A DNA stretch of 12,064 nucleotides, from the NCBI GenBank assembly GCA_900128395.1, contig LT649882.1:1-12064 (forward strand). The letters are read 5' to 3'. Shown piece after piece: positions 1 through 9,534 of this stretch. How positions within the stretch are numbered: position 1 is the first letter of the stretch; each line of letters starts with the position of its first letter. The position numbers and the translations under genes were made by a program. The notes beneath the pieces were generated by a model. The model was given only the letters and a program-made list of their open reading frames with translations, made no database searches and was not told the origin of the DNA. Origin of the DNA: Stramenopiles sp. TOSAG23-2. Lineage: Eukaryota > Sar.

Positions 1-444
1 TTTGATAGGTTGAAATCGCCATTATTAAATTTTTCAACTTTTTTCATTTTTCGCGGCAAAGATTCAAACCAAATGTAGTTTAATGAATCGAGTACTACAT
101 TCCATCGACTAGTTTATATCGACAAATACATGAGATAACAATCTAACTAGTATAAATAATAATTAAAATACTCGATACATTTTGAAAAAACAAACAATTT
201 CAATCAAACTATATATATGACATAGATACATACATATATAATGTGCAAAGCGAGGATAGATCAATATAGATCAATAAAGAAAAAAACATATTTATCATAT
301 ATATTCAATTATTATACGTGTCTTTGTACGTGTGTTTGTGTGTGGTGAATTATTTGTAAGGATCCAAACTTTATTAATATTAAACAAATTATATTTAAAA
401 AAAAAATTAAATCATTTTCAAAAAAATAATTATTAAAAAAAATT
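1..444 (+). promoter_or_regulatory. Primase upstream region, left arm
   Basis: This 444-base stretch has no convincing coding frame. It is very AT-rich and contains an E2F/MBF-like site (49-60), a TATATATAT run (210-218), a perfect 10-bp tandem duplication of ATAGATCAAT (256-265 and 266-275), a GT-rich patch (about 318-345) and an A-rich leader directly before the primase ATG (about 395-444). It presumably holds the primase promoter and 5' UTR. A start site cannot be placed from sequence alone. The region could also serve a divergent neighbour beyond position 1. Confidence 0.55.
49..60 (+). promoter_or_regulatory. E2F/MBF-like site upstream of primase
   Basis: The sequence TTTCGCGGCAAA matches the E2F consensus TTTSSCGS on the plus strand (TTTCGCGG) and again on the minus strand (TTTGCCGC), the two overlapping head to head. 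It also contains CGCGAAA, which fits the yeast SCB pattern CNCGAAA. It stands out as a GC-rich island in AT-rich DNA, 384 bases before the primase ATG. G1/S control of primase by E2F or MBF-type factors is well known in animals and yeasts; use here is inference. Confidence 0.45.
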
Positions 445-2187
445 ATGGAATTAGTAAATGCACCATCACCTGGTGGAAAACAACAAAACGAAGATGAAGA
501 TGTGAATATGGCAGATGAAACTAGTGTACCTAAAACAGTACGTACACAAGAATTTAGTGCAGAATTATTAAATGTTTATTATACACGGTAAGTTCTACAA
601 TTTATTCATTCTATTCCATACATACAAAACCATTATTAATCAATCAAACTAACAAATTAAATAATCAAACACAAATCAAAAAAAAAACACACACAAAAAC
701 ATCACAGTCTATTTCCATACAATGAAATGTATCGTTGGTTATCATATGGTAATACATATGGTATGAAAGATACAATGGGACAACCAGAATATTTTTTTCA
801 TCGTGAGATATCCTTTACATTGGATGTAAGTGGGGAAGAAGTTTATATTCGTTATTTAAATTTCAAAAATGCAGAGGAAATGCGTAAAAAAATCATGCGA
901 CAACAACCACGTAAAATTGATATTGGTGCTGTTTATTCCCATGAACCATCCAAACATGATATGATACCTTCTAATATATTCAAACCATTAGAACGTGAAT
1001 TGGTATTTGATATCGATTTAACCGATTACGATGATGTTGGTGCAGAAGGTGCAGATATATCACGTGGTATGGGTAAAGATTGTTGGTATTTCATGTCCAC
1101 GGCAGTGAAAGTAGTCGATAAAGCATTACGTGAAGATTTCAATTTTAAACATTTATTATGGATATTTAGTGGTAGACGTGGTGTGCATTGTTGGGTATGC
1201 GATCAATCTGCAAGAACATTAGATGATAAAAGCCGTGCTGCAATTGTCAACTATTTAACGGTTGTGACTGGTAATGAACGTAGTGCAAGCCGTGTACCAT
1301 TGACATACCCATTGCATCCATCCTTGGAACGCTCCTTGCCATACATGGAAGAACAATTTGTGAAATTTGTATGTGAAGGTAATGATGAAAGTACTGGTAA
1401 AATTGGACAAGGTTTATTGGAAAGTGGTAATTCAAATGGTTTCGATGAAATTTTATCCCATATACCACAACAAGATATTGCATCCTCATTAAAAGTAGAA
1501 TGGGAAAAACGTTCAAATAAATCTTTAACTGCAGGGCAACGATGGGAACAATTGAAAAAAACATTACAACTGTATTGTGACAAAGAACAACAAAAAGTAG
1601 GAAAAGGACGTTTAATTAGTGATTCTTTACGTAATTTAAGAACGGCGCATTATGGCATTATATTTATGTAGTAAGTACTATTTATTTATCTATCTATCTA
1701 GAGTCGTCATCGTTGAACTTTTCTGTTCCATCACTGCGTTGTGTACATTTATATGTTCTAACAAAATTTTTCTTATTTTAACATGCACAGTGTTTATCCA
1801 CGTTTAGATGTAAATGTTAGTACGCACAGAAACCATTTATTGAAATCACCATGGTGTGTACATCCAAAAACAGGACGTGTTTGTGTACCAATTGATCCAA
1901 CTAAAGTAGATGAATGGGATCCACATACAACACCAACTGTTGCATCATTAGCTGATGAATTAGATTCATCTTCTTCTTCATTACATAAGAATACAATCAA
2001 TGGTGATGATGGTGATACAAGTAATAGTAGCAATAAACGTATGAAAATTTCTGATGTGGATAAAACTAGTTTAAAACCATATATGGAATATTTTGAACAT
2101 TCATTTTTAGCACCATTATATGCAGATATTAAAAAAGATTTTCGTGAAGCGGCAGAGAAACAAGCTGCAGTGAATGGGGATTGGTAA
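445..2187 (+). CDS. PRIM1: DNA primase small (catalytic) subunit, left arm copy, three exons
   Basis: Exons 445-587, 708-1670 and 1791-2187 (stop TAA) join to a 500-residue protein. It is the catalytic subunit of the DNA polymerase alpha-primase complex, which makes RNA primers at replication origins and on the lagging strand in the nucleus. Seen: an acidic, probably disordered N-terminus (about 1-35); the conserved LFPYNEMYRWLSYGN block across the first junction (49-63); IDIGAVYSH; the FDIDLTDYDD catalytic motif with Asp149 and Asp151; the nucleotide-binding SGRRGVHCW (202-210); RWEQLKK; the third catalytic Asp375 in YPRLDVNVS; then HLLKSPWCVHPKTGR and VPID near the C-terminus. A low-complexity Ser/Asn/Asp insert precedes KTSLKPYMEYFEH. 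At 500 aa it is longer than the human (420) or yeast (409) proteins, through the N-terminal tail and inserts. Oddity: of the four zinc-binding cysteines usual between DYDD and CW, only the last (Cys173) is present. The ATG at 445 is in good context (purine-rich before, G after) and is the only Met opening exon 1. It converges on the DENN gene. Confidence 0.95.
588..707 (+). other. Primase intron 1, left arm
   Basis: GTAAGT donor at 588, CAG acceptor ending at 707, branch-like ACTAACA at 648-654. Length is 120 nt, phase 2 (splits the Arg48 codon). Joining the exons restores the family motif LFPYNEMYRWLSYGN, which confirms the splice. If retained, the frame reads CGG TAA and stops at once. Confidence 0.93.
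1671..1790 (+). other. Primase intron 2, left arm
   Basis: GTAAGT donor at 1671, ACAG acceptor ending at 1790, branch-like TTCTAACA at 1756-1763. Length is 120 nt, phase 2 (splits the Tyr369 codon). Splicing gives FMYVYPRLDVNVS, which restores the catalytic Asp motif of primase. If retained, TAG follows immediately. Confidence 0.93.
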
Positions 2188-2347
2188 AGGAAGTACATTT
2201 TTAATGAGTTATATGTGACGACAAGAGGAGCTGCAGAAGGGCAGAGGATTTGAAGAGAGATGAGAGATTCTTTTTTTCGTGGTGTAGTTAGAACACATAA
2301 TAATATAAAAAGCATTTATATGTTGTGGTTAGTATTTTATTTTTTAT

Positions 2348-2353
2348 TTTATT
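2348..2353 (-). terminator. Possible AATAAA polyadenylation signal of the DENN gene, left arm
   Basis: A canonical AATAAA reads on the minus strand, in an AT-rich context 260 bases past the DENN stop. AT-rich DNA yields such hexamers often by chance, so this is only a candidate. Confidence 0.3.
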
Positions 2354-2530
2354 AAATATAAACAAATTTAACTCCAGAGTATTAGTGTTAATAATTAGAG
2401 CATTAAAAACTGAAGGTACTACATTAAAAAAGAATTAAAAAAACCTCACCAAACACCAAAACACCAAAATATACAACAAGAGACTCACTACTCACTACTA
2501 TCATCTCATCCATCTGACCATCTAATCATA

Positions 2531-2599
2531 TCTCTCTAATCATTAATCTCTCTCTCCTCAGTCTCTCTCGCTCTCTCCTCTCTCCTCTCTCTCTCTTTC
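2531..2599 (+). repeat. CT-rich low-complexity tract, left arm
   Basis: The tract is nearly all TC dinucleotides with a few TCC triplets. The final 29 bases (2571-2599) are pure pyrimidine. It begins 14 bases beyond the DENN stop codon, so it would appear as a GA-rich start of that gene's 3' UTR. Confidence 0.9.
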
Positions 2600-2612
2600 A
2601 CAAAAAAAAATC

Positions 2613-5600
2613 TCACTGCCCACCTAACATTTTCAATGTACCTTTCAATGTATCATAAATATTCTTATTAATACGTTGTAATTTTTTATTTAATACCCAA
2701 TCAACACCAATATCATCTTGTTCAACTGTACTTAACATGACTTGGCTGGATAAATCACATTCATTTAAATTCATAAATAAACGTTCTGCTAATTGATGTT
2801 TCCGTCGTTTTCCACCATCTAAACCAAACATATTAAAATATCGTTCGCGTGTTTCTTTTGGTACTTTTAATTTCAAACGTTCATAGACATGATCACGATC
2901 ATGTTTTTCATAACCTGGTTTACGTTTAAAAATAAATTGTTTAAATTTATTTTGATTATGCATACGTGTTTTTGCTTCCATATTATTGTTGTTATTGTTA
3001 TTATTTCCCTCCACTTCCTCTTCTTCACCTCTTCTACCACCTCGTTGTTGTTGTTGTTGATTTTTTTCTATACGTAAACGTTCGACTTCATCTAAATGTA
3101 CACCCATTTCTAAAAACGTATAATGATAAATTGGATTATGTTTTATATCTAATTGTTTAAATGGTATATTTTTTGTATCAGTACTACCAAATAAAAGCCA
3201 AAATTTTGCACGATATAATAAAGGTTTATCCAATATTTTCCATAAATCAAATAATTCTTTACGTAATATTATAATTTTTTCATAACGTGATATAATCGCT
3301 TGTTTACGTATTAAATATCCACGAAAAATAGCTTGACGTTTAATAATATTTCGTCGACGTTGTTGATACATACGTTTCTTTAATAACATTCGACGATAAC
3401 TAGTAATTTTTGTTGATGCATTTAATCGTCTTAATTTAAATAAAAAATGACGTGATAATTTCTGTATTCTTTTACAAGCATTACGTTTACGTATTAATGG
3501 TGTACGTTGCTTCATTCTACCCCAATTGGTTTGAATCGTTCGTATACTTGCTAATTTTGTTTGATAATTACGATAATCTACTTTACATCTCCATAATGCT
3601 TGTGCATGTATAATACATTTCTCTCGTTTTTTAAATTCATTTGCATTGATATCATCCATGGATTCTTGTCGTTTTTTCTTTCGATTATTTTGCAATACTA
3701 ATTGATCTAATGGCGCTAATGATTCTACATCCCCTGCATCACTTGCATTGTCATCATTATCATCATCATAACCATCGTTATCCATTGCAAATCCAGTAGT
3801 TAAATGCATATGCATTAAAATTTGTTGCACTGCAGCATTTGCACGTCGCTGTGTCTCATAATCAGCAATACGACGTGGTTTTCGTACTATACCATAATTT
3901 TGATTTGATAATTTTGGAAATCCATTTGTATATGTAAATCGTGACATGGTTCCATCTGGTTGAAGTACTGGTATTGGTAATGGTGCATGGAATGTATTAC
4001 GATGGTTAAATTCATTGGAATCTAAAAAATTTGTTTTAAATTTTTTTCGTAATGTAATACTACGATTCATTTTTTTATATATACTTTCTTTGAAAAATTG
4101 TATACAATACCCTATATCTGTACGACTAGATGCACCATCTTTACCTACACCGTCGGTACGATCCCGTACAAAGCCATCCCATAGTTGTGTTCGCATTAAT
4201 ACTAATGCAAATGGACGATCTACTTTATCTAATGATTTCACAAATAATTCTTCATTAAATTTCTTTGTTTCATGTATAATATATTTCTCATAATCTTGAA
4301 AAAATGCAGTCATGAAACGTAAAAATGCTAATCGTACTTGTAAATCAGGAAATTCAATTGTTGTTGTATCAGATAAATTTGATCCACGATTTTCACCAAT
4401 TGTTTTTAATGTTTTACTACCACTATGTTTACTTCTTGTATCATGTAACGTCGATAATCCTAAATTATCACTAAAGACACGGCTACGGCGTACGACGTTT
4501 TTACCATCTTGATCTATACTACTTCTATGATGATCCATATGTTCAATTGTGCCATCTTCCAATGCAAAATTTTCAATTGGTTTTAATGGTTCCCAATCAG
4601 GAAATAATAAATCATTTGGATGTAATAATATGGAACATGGTCGACCAATAGATTCACTAACACTACCACGATACGTAGTTGTTGCTTTTCGTTCTTGTTG
4701 TTCATTATTGTTGTTCTTATTGCTGTTACTACTATCATTATCTGCATCGGATGCTTCTGTTTTTGCTATATCAATATTTAATATTGATAATTGTTTAATT
4801 AATTTCACACCATCATGTTGTGGTAATTGTGGTTTTTCATTTAAATTATCATAATATAAATCACCAGTATCCAAATCAACAAAACATGTATCCGATGGAC
4901 GTCTAGGATTATGTAATATTGATTGAAATGTTTTATAATTCGAGATACCAACAAAATATGGTACCGGTGCATCAATGACATCCATTAAACTTGGTGGTAA
5001 TACTGGTATATATACCCCAGCCCAATAAAACGGAAACAATAAATTTAATAATGCATCCATTGTTGGTGTTAAAATGGAACGTGTTTTAGTCCCCATGATC
5101 ACTTTCACTTCCATTAATAATAATCTCCAGATTAAAATCACTGAATCAACATTTAATCTTGCAAATAATATTTCTAAACAATGTTTACCAATTTGTGGTA
5201 ATGTATTTGATGGTGGTCGAGACAATGTGATGGATATATCTGCTATTGATATATTTACTTCTATAATACCACGTGGTGGTAATGGAACTTCACCACAAAA
5301 ATTTGATATATATTTTTCAATTGGTACAGGTGCATTGGAAATACTTATACGATATAATTGTCTTAAAAATTGTCGTAATTGCCATAAAAATGGATATTTC
5401 GATACAACACATAAACCTTTTCTACTATAGACGGTATGTTTTGAATTGACTGCCCAATTTGGTGTTTTTTTAATATCGTTATGATGTAAAAATAAACATG
5501 CAACGTCTAATGGATCAATACGTTCATAGAAATGTAACTGTGTTGTCGTGGGGATGTTATATATAATTTGTTAATAAAAAAATAATGTGAAAATTGTAAT

Positions 5601-5965
5601 ATATTTTGATAAGTGATCTATATATCATATATTATTAATCTATTTATTGTATACTTACTGTTGCACAATAAAAACGTGAACCGGATACATCAGTCAATAC
5701 AAACCAAAAAAAGGTTGGTTTATTGATGGATATATTATTATTTTTCATACTGTTATTATTGTTATTTGACATATATGTTATATCAACATTATCAGGAAAA
5801 GCAAAAGATGCAACTTGATCTGGACGTATAGCATCTTTTGTTTTTTTTTTAATTTCTTTTTCAATTAAATGTGAATATTGTTTTTCAATCATTTGTTTTG
5901 TTGGAAATTGATCTAATACTTTTGGTTTGAATTGTATACCATTTGGTTGCGTTGAATTTTCAATT
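2613..5965 (-). CDS. DENN-domain protein with IQ motifs, 5'-truncated, left arm copy
   Basis: On the minus strand, exon 5965-5659 joins exon 5537-2613 (stop TGA), giving 1076 residues plus a missing N-terminus. This is the reverse-complement twin of 6100-9452, where the domains are described. The first visible codon is split by an intron whose upstream part is cut off at the palindrome axis, so no start codon or promoter exists for this copy. Transcription would run away from the axis, toward the convergent primase gene. The reading frame is otherwise undamaged, without stops or frameshifts, so the truncation comes from the rearrangement or artefact and not from decay. Confidence 0.92.
5538..5658 (-). 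other. DENN gene intron, left arm
   Basis: Read on the minus strand: GTAAGT donor beginning at 5658 and CAG acceptor ending at 5538, 121 nt, phase 0. Splicing joins SGSRFYCAT to LHFYE, a continuous end of the uDENN module. Confidence 0.93.
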
Positions 5966-6032
5966 CTGTGTTGGTGTGTGTGTGTGTAAGGATATTGTTA
6001 GGTAATGGATTATTTTGTATCATTATATATAT
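5966..6032 (-). other. Partial intron of DENN gene cut by the axis, left arm
   Basis: Minus-strand acceptor CAG lies next to the uDENN exon, preceded by a CA microsatellite and a CCTAACAA branch-like box. The donor and everything upstream are absent because the sequence turns back on itself at 6032/6033. Confidence 0.85.
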
Positions 6033-6041
6033 ATATATATA
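6024..6041. repeat. (TA)9 run at the palindrome axis
   Basis: An uninterrupted alternating TA tract of 18 bases sits exactly on the axis and is flanked symmetrically by CAT and ATG. Because TA repeats are self-complementary, a 3' end here could fold on itself, and any loop would be invisible in the final duplex. This explains how a fold-back can appear to have no spacer. The tract lies inside an intron of the DENN gene. Confidence 0.95.
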
Positions 6042-6099
6042 ATGATACAAAATAATCCATTACCTAACAATATCCTTACACACACACACACCAACACAG
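6033..6099 (+). other. Partial intron of DENN gene cut by the axis, right arm
   Basis: The acceptor CAG ends at 6099, behind a (CA)n run (about 6078-6091) in place of a typical pyrimidine tract, and a CTAAC branch-like box lies at 6064-6068, about 31 bases from the acceptor. An in-frame TAA at 6065 with no ATG between it and the exon shows that translation cannot begin here. An upstream exon must exist in the intact gene, with a phase 2 intron between. Confidence 0.85.
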
Positions 6100-9000
6100 A
6101 ATTGAAAATTCAACGCAACCAAATGGTATACAATTCAAACCAAAAGTATTAGATCAATTTCCAACAAAACAAATGATTGAAAAACAATATTCACATTTAA
6201 TTGAAAAAGAAATTAAAAAAAAAACAAAAGATGCTATACGTCCAGATCAAGTTGCATCTTTTGCTTTTCCTGATAATGTTGATATAACATATATGTCAAA
6301 TAACAATAATAACAGTATGAAAAATAATAATATATCCATCAATAAACCAACCTTTTTTTGGTTTGTATTGACTGATGTATCCGGTTCACGTTTTTATTGT
6401 GCAACAGTAAGTATACAATAAATAGATTAATAATATATGATATATAGATCACTTATCAAAATATATTACAATTTTCACATTATTTTTTTATTAACAAATT
6501 ATATATAACATCCCCACGACAACACAGTTACATTTCTATGAACGTATTGATCCATTAGACGTTGCATGTTTATTTTTACATCATAACGATATTAAAAAAA
6601 CACCAAATTGGGCAGTCAATTCAAAACATACCGTCTATAGTAGAAAAGGTTTATGTGTTGTATCGAAATATCCATTTTTATGGCAATTACGACAATTTTT
6701 AAGACAATTATATCGTATAAGTATTTCCAATGCACCTGTACCAATTGAAAAATATATATCAAATTTTTGTGGTGAAGTTCCATTACCACCACGTGGTATT
6801 ATAGAAGTAAATATATCAATAGCAGATATATCCATCACATTGTCTCGACCACCATCAAATACATTACCACAAATTGGTAAACATTGTTTAGAAATATTAT
6901 TTGCAAGATTAAATGTTGATTCAGTGATTTTAATCTGGAGATTATTATTAATGGAAGTGAAAGTGATCATGGGGACTAAAACACGTTCCATTTTAACACC
7001 AACAATGGATGCATTATTAAATTTATTGTTTCCGTTTTATTGGGCTGGGGTATATATACCAGTATTACCACCAAGTTTAATGGATGTCATTGATGCACCG
7101 GTACCATATTTTGTTGGTATCTCGAATTATAAAACATTTCAATCAATATTACATAATCCTAGACGTCCATCGGATACATGTTTTGTTGATTTGGATACTG
7201 GTGATTTATATTATGATAATTTAAATGAAAAACCACAATTACCACAACATGATGGTGTGAAATTAATTAAACAATTATCAATATTAAATATTGATATAGC
7301 AAAAACAGAAGCATCCGATGCAGATAATGATAGTAGTAACAGCAATAAGAACAACAATAATGAACAACAAGAACGAAAAGCAACAACTACGTATCGTGGT
7401 AGTGTTAGTGAATCTATTGGTCGACCATGTTCCATATTATTACATCCAAATGATTTATTATTTCCTGATTGGGAACCATTAAAACCAATTGAAAATTTTG
7501 CATTGGAAGATGGCACAATTGAACATATGGATCATCATAGAAGTAGTATAGATCAAGATGGTAAAAACGTCGTACGCCGTAGCCGTGTCTTTAGTGATAA
7601 TTTAGGATTATCGACGTTACATGATACAAGAAGTAAACATAGTGGTAGTAAAACATTAAAAACAATTGGTGAAAATCGTGGATCAAATTTATCTGATACA
7701 ACAACAATTGAATTTCCTGATTTACAAGTACGATTAGCATTTTTACGTTTCATGACTGCATTTTTTCAAGATTATGAGAAATATATTATACATGAAACAA
7801 AGAAATTTAATGAAGAATTATTTGTGAAATCATTAGATAAAGTAGATCGTCCATTTGCATTAGTATTAATGCGAACACAACTATGGGATGGCTTTGTACG
7901 GGATCGTACCGACGGTGTAGGTAAAGATGGTGCATCTAGTCGTACAGATATAGGGTATTGTATACAATTTTTCAAAGAAAGTATATATAAAAAAATGAAT
8001 CGTAGTATTACATTACGAAAAAAATTTAAAACAAATTTTTTAGATTCCAATGAATTTAACCATCGTAATACATTCCATGCACCATTACCAATACCAGTAC
8101 TTCAACCAGATGGAACCATGTCACGATTTACATATACAAATGGATTTCCAAAATTATCAAATCAAAATTATGGTATAGTACGAAAACCACGTCGTATTGC
8201 TGATTATGAGACACAGCGACGTGCAAATGCTGCAGTGCAACAAATTTTAATGCATATGCATTTAACTACTGGATTTGCAATGGATAACGATGGTTATGAT
8301 GATGATAATGATGACAATGCAAGTGATGCAGGGGATGTAGAATCATTAGCGCCATTAGATCAATTAGTATTGCAAAATAATCGAAAGAAAAAACGACAAG
8401 AATCCATGGATGATATCAATGCAAATGAATTTAAAAAACGAGAGAAATGTATTATACATGCACAAGCATTATGGAGATGTAAAGTAGATTATCGTAATTA
8501 TCAAACAAAATTAGCAAGTATACGAACGATTCAAACCAATTGGGGTAGAATGAAGCAACGTACACCATTAATACGTAAACGTAATGCTTGTAAAAGAATA
8601 CAGAAATTATCACGTCATTTTTTATTTAAATTAAGACGATTAAATGCATCAACAAAAATTACTAGTTATCGTCGAATGTTATTAAAGAAACGTATGTATC
8701 AACAACGTCGACGAAATATTATTAAACGTCAAGCTATTTTTCGTGGATATTTAATACGTAAACAAGCGATTATATCACGTTATGAAAAAATTATAATATT
8801 ACGTAAAGAATTATTTGATTTATGGAAAATATTGGATAAACCTTTATTATATCGTGCAAAATTTTGGCTTTTATTTGGTAGTACTGATACAAAAAATATA
8901 CCATTTAAACAATTAGATATAAAACATAATCCAATTTATCATTATACGTTTTTAGAAATGGGTGTACATTTAGATGAAGTCGAACGTTTACGTATAGAAA

Positions 9001-9452
9001 AAAATCAACAACAACAACAACGAGGTGGTAGAAGAGGTGAAGAAGAGGAAGTGGAGGGAAATAATAACAATAACAACAATAATATGGAAGCAAAAACACG
9101 TATGCATAATCAAAATAAATTTAAACAATTTATTTTTAAACGTAAACCAGGTTATGAAAAACATGATCGTGATCATGTCTATGAACGTTTGAAATTAAAA
9201 GTACCAAAAGAAACACGCGAACGATATTTTAATATGTTTGGTTTAGATGGTGGAAAACGACGGAAACATCAATTAGCAGAACGTTTATTTATGAATTTAA
9301 ATGAATGTGATTTATCCAGCCAAGTCATGTTAAGTACAGTTGAACAAGATGATATTGGTGTTGATTGGGTATTAAATAAAAAATTACAACGTATTAATAA
9401 GAATATTTATGATACATTGAAAGGTACATTGAAAATGTTAGGTGGGCAGTGA
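6100..9452 (+). CDS. DENN-domain protein with IQ motifs (probable Rab GEF), 5'-truncated, right arm copy
   Basis: Exons 6100-6406 and 6528-9452 (stop TGA) give 1076 residues; residue 1 here is the first whole codon at 6101. The tripartite DENN module is clear: uDENN with PKVLDQFP (14-21), FAFPD (54-58) and FVLTD with SGSRFYCAT (88-102); cDENN about 137-301, with KGLCVVSKYPF, PIEKYI, the long helix LLLMEVKVIMGTKTRS, and FPFYWAGVYIPVLPPSLMDV leading to APVPYFVGIS; dDENN about 501-562 with LAFLRFMTAFFQDYEKYI and TQLWDGFVRDR. A Ser/Asn/Lys-rich linker separates cDENN and dDENN. Next come an acidic stretch (about 688-706) and a basic array of IQ-like motifs (about 744-851). The C-terminal part (about 855-1076) has Q5 and N8 runs and no domain I recognise. 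DENN proteins are GDP-GTP exchange factors for Rab GTPases in membrane traffic, and IQ motifs bind calmodulin or related light chains, so a calcium-linked Rab GEF is plausible. The subfamily is unassigned. The N-terminus of uDENN, start codon and promoter are missing because the palindrome axis lies in the preceding intron. Confidence 0.93.
6407..6527 (+). other. DENN gene intron, right arm
   Basis: GTAAGT donor at 6407, CAG acceptor ending at 6527, 121 nt, phase 0. The branch-like box TTAAC (6491-6495) is weaker than in the other introns. The exon beyond it is open in the same frame from 6528 to the stop, well upstream of the first apparent start in that frame. Confidence 0.93.
9006..9083 (+). 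repeat. Coding low-complexity block: Q5 and N8 runs in DENN protein
   Basis: Five CAA codons (9006-9020) are followed by an Arg/Gly and Glu-rich patch, and then eight Asn codons (9060-9083) mixing AAT and AAC. The CAA run is a pure trinucleotide repeat and could vary in length; the mixed Asn codons suggest an older run. The mirror copy is at 2982-3059. Confidence 0.85.
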
Positions 9453-9465
9453 GATTTTTTTTTGT

Positions 9466-9534
9466 GAAAGAGAGAGAGAGGAGAGAGGAGAGAGCGAGAG
9501 AGACTGAGGAGAGAGAGATTAATGATTAGAGAGA
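9466..9534 (+). repeat. GA-rich low-complexity tract, right arm
   Basis: Mirror of 2531-2599. The first 29 bases (9466-9494) are pure purine, mostly AG dinucleotides. Confidence 0.9.

Larger units (their letters stand above)
2188..2612. other. Convergent intergenic region, left arm (two 3' UTRs)
   Basis: These 425 bases separate the tail-to-tail stop codons of primase and the DENN gene. No coding frame fits either gene. Contents: a purine-rich stretch (about 2218-2272), T-rich and A-rich tracts (about 2330-2450), short tandem CACCAAA units (about 2446-2469), and a long CT-rich tract (2531-2599). A minus-strand AATAAA lies at 2348-2353, 260 bases after the DENN stop. An AATATAAA at about 2302-2309 could serve primase. 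If these were used, the two 3' UTRs would abut or overlap. Confidence 0.6.

Noticed and set aside
1247-1583. Minus-strand open frames of 105 and 110 aa within primase exon 2
   Set aside because: They lie wholly antisense to a coding exon with clear primase motifs and have no recognisable content.
727-1671. Primase as a single-exon 314-aa gene starting at 727
   Set aside because: The conserved LFPYN block lies before this Met and is completed by exon 1. The apparent stop at 1669-1671 overlaps a GTAAGT donor, and catalytic Asp375 is in exon 3.
1794-2315. A 173-aa minus-strand frame with a hydrophobic start
   Set aside because: Antisense shadow of primase exon 3 and its 3' UTR; its Ser/Leu-rich composition is the complement of the Asp/Ser codon runs.
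2889-4854. Plus-strand frames over the DENN gene, some rich in Leu, Val and Phe and looking like membrane segments
   Set aside because: They are the complement of Asn, Gln and Glu codon repeats in the DENN exon, so the hydrophobicity is a composition effect.
6078-6091. CA microsatellite as a structural or regulatory element
   Set aside because: A short run just before a splice acceptor, probably standing in for the usual pyrimidine-rich stretch.
6635-6991. A 118-aa frame antisense to cDENN, and its mirror at 5074-5430
   Set aside because: No recognisable motif, and it opposes strongly conserved coding sequence.
6840-9452. An 870-aa gene starting at 6840
   Set aside because: That start is a TTG in the middle of cDENN. 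The frame is open back to the splice acceptor at 6528, with conserved DENN sequence there.
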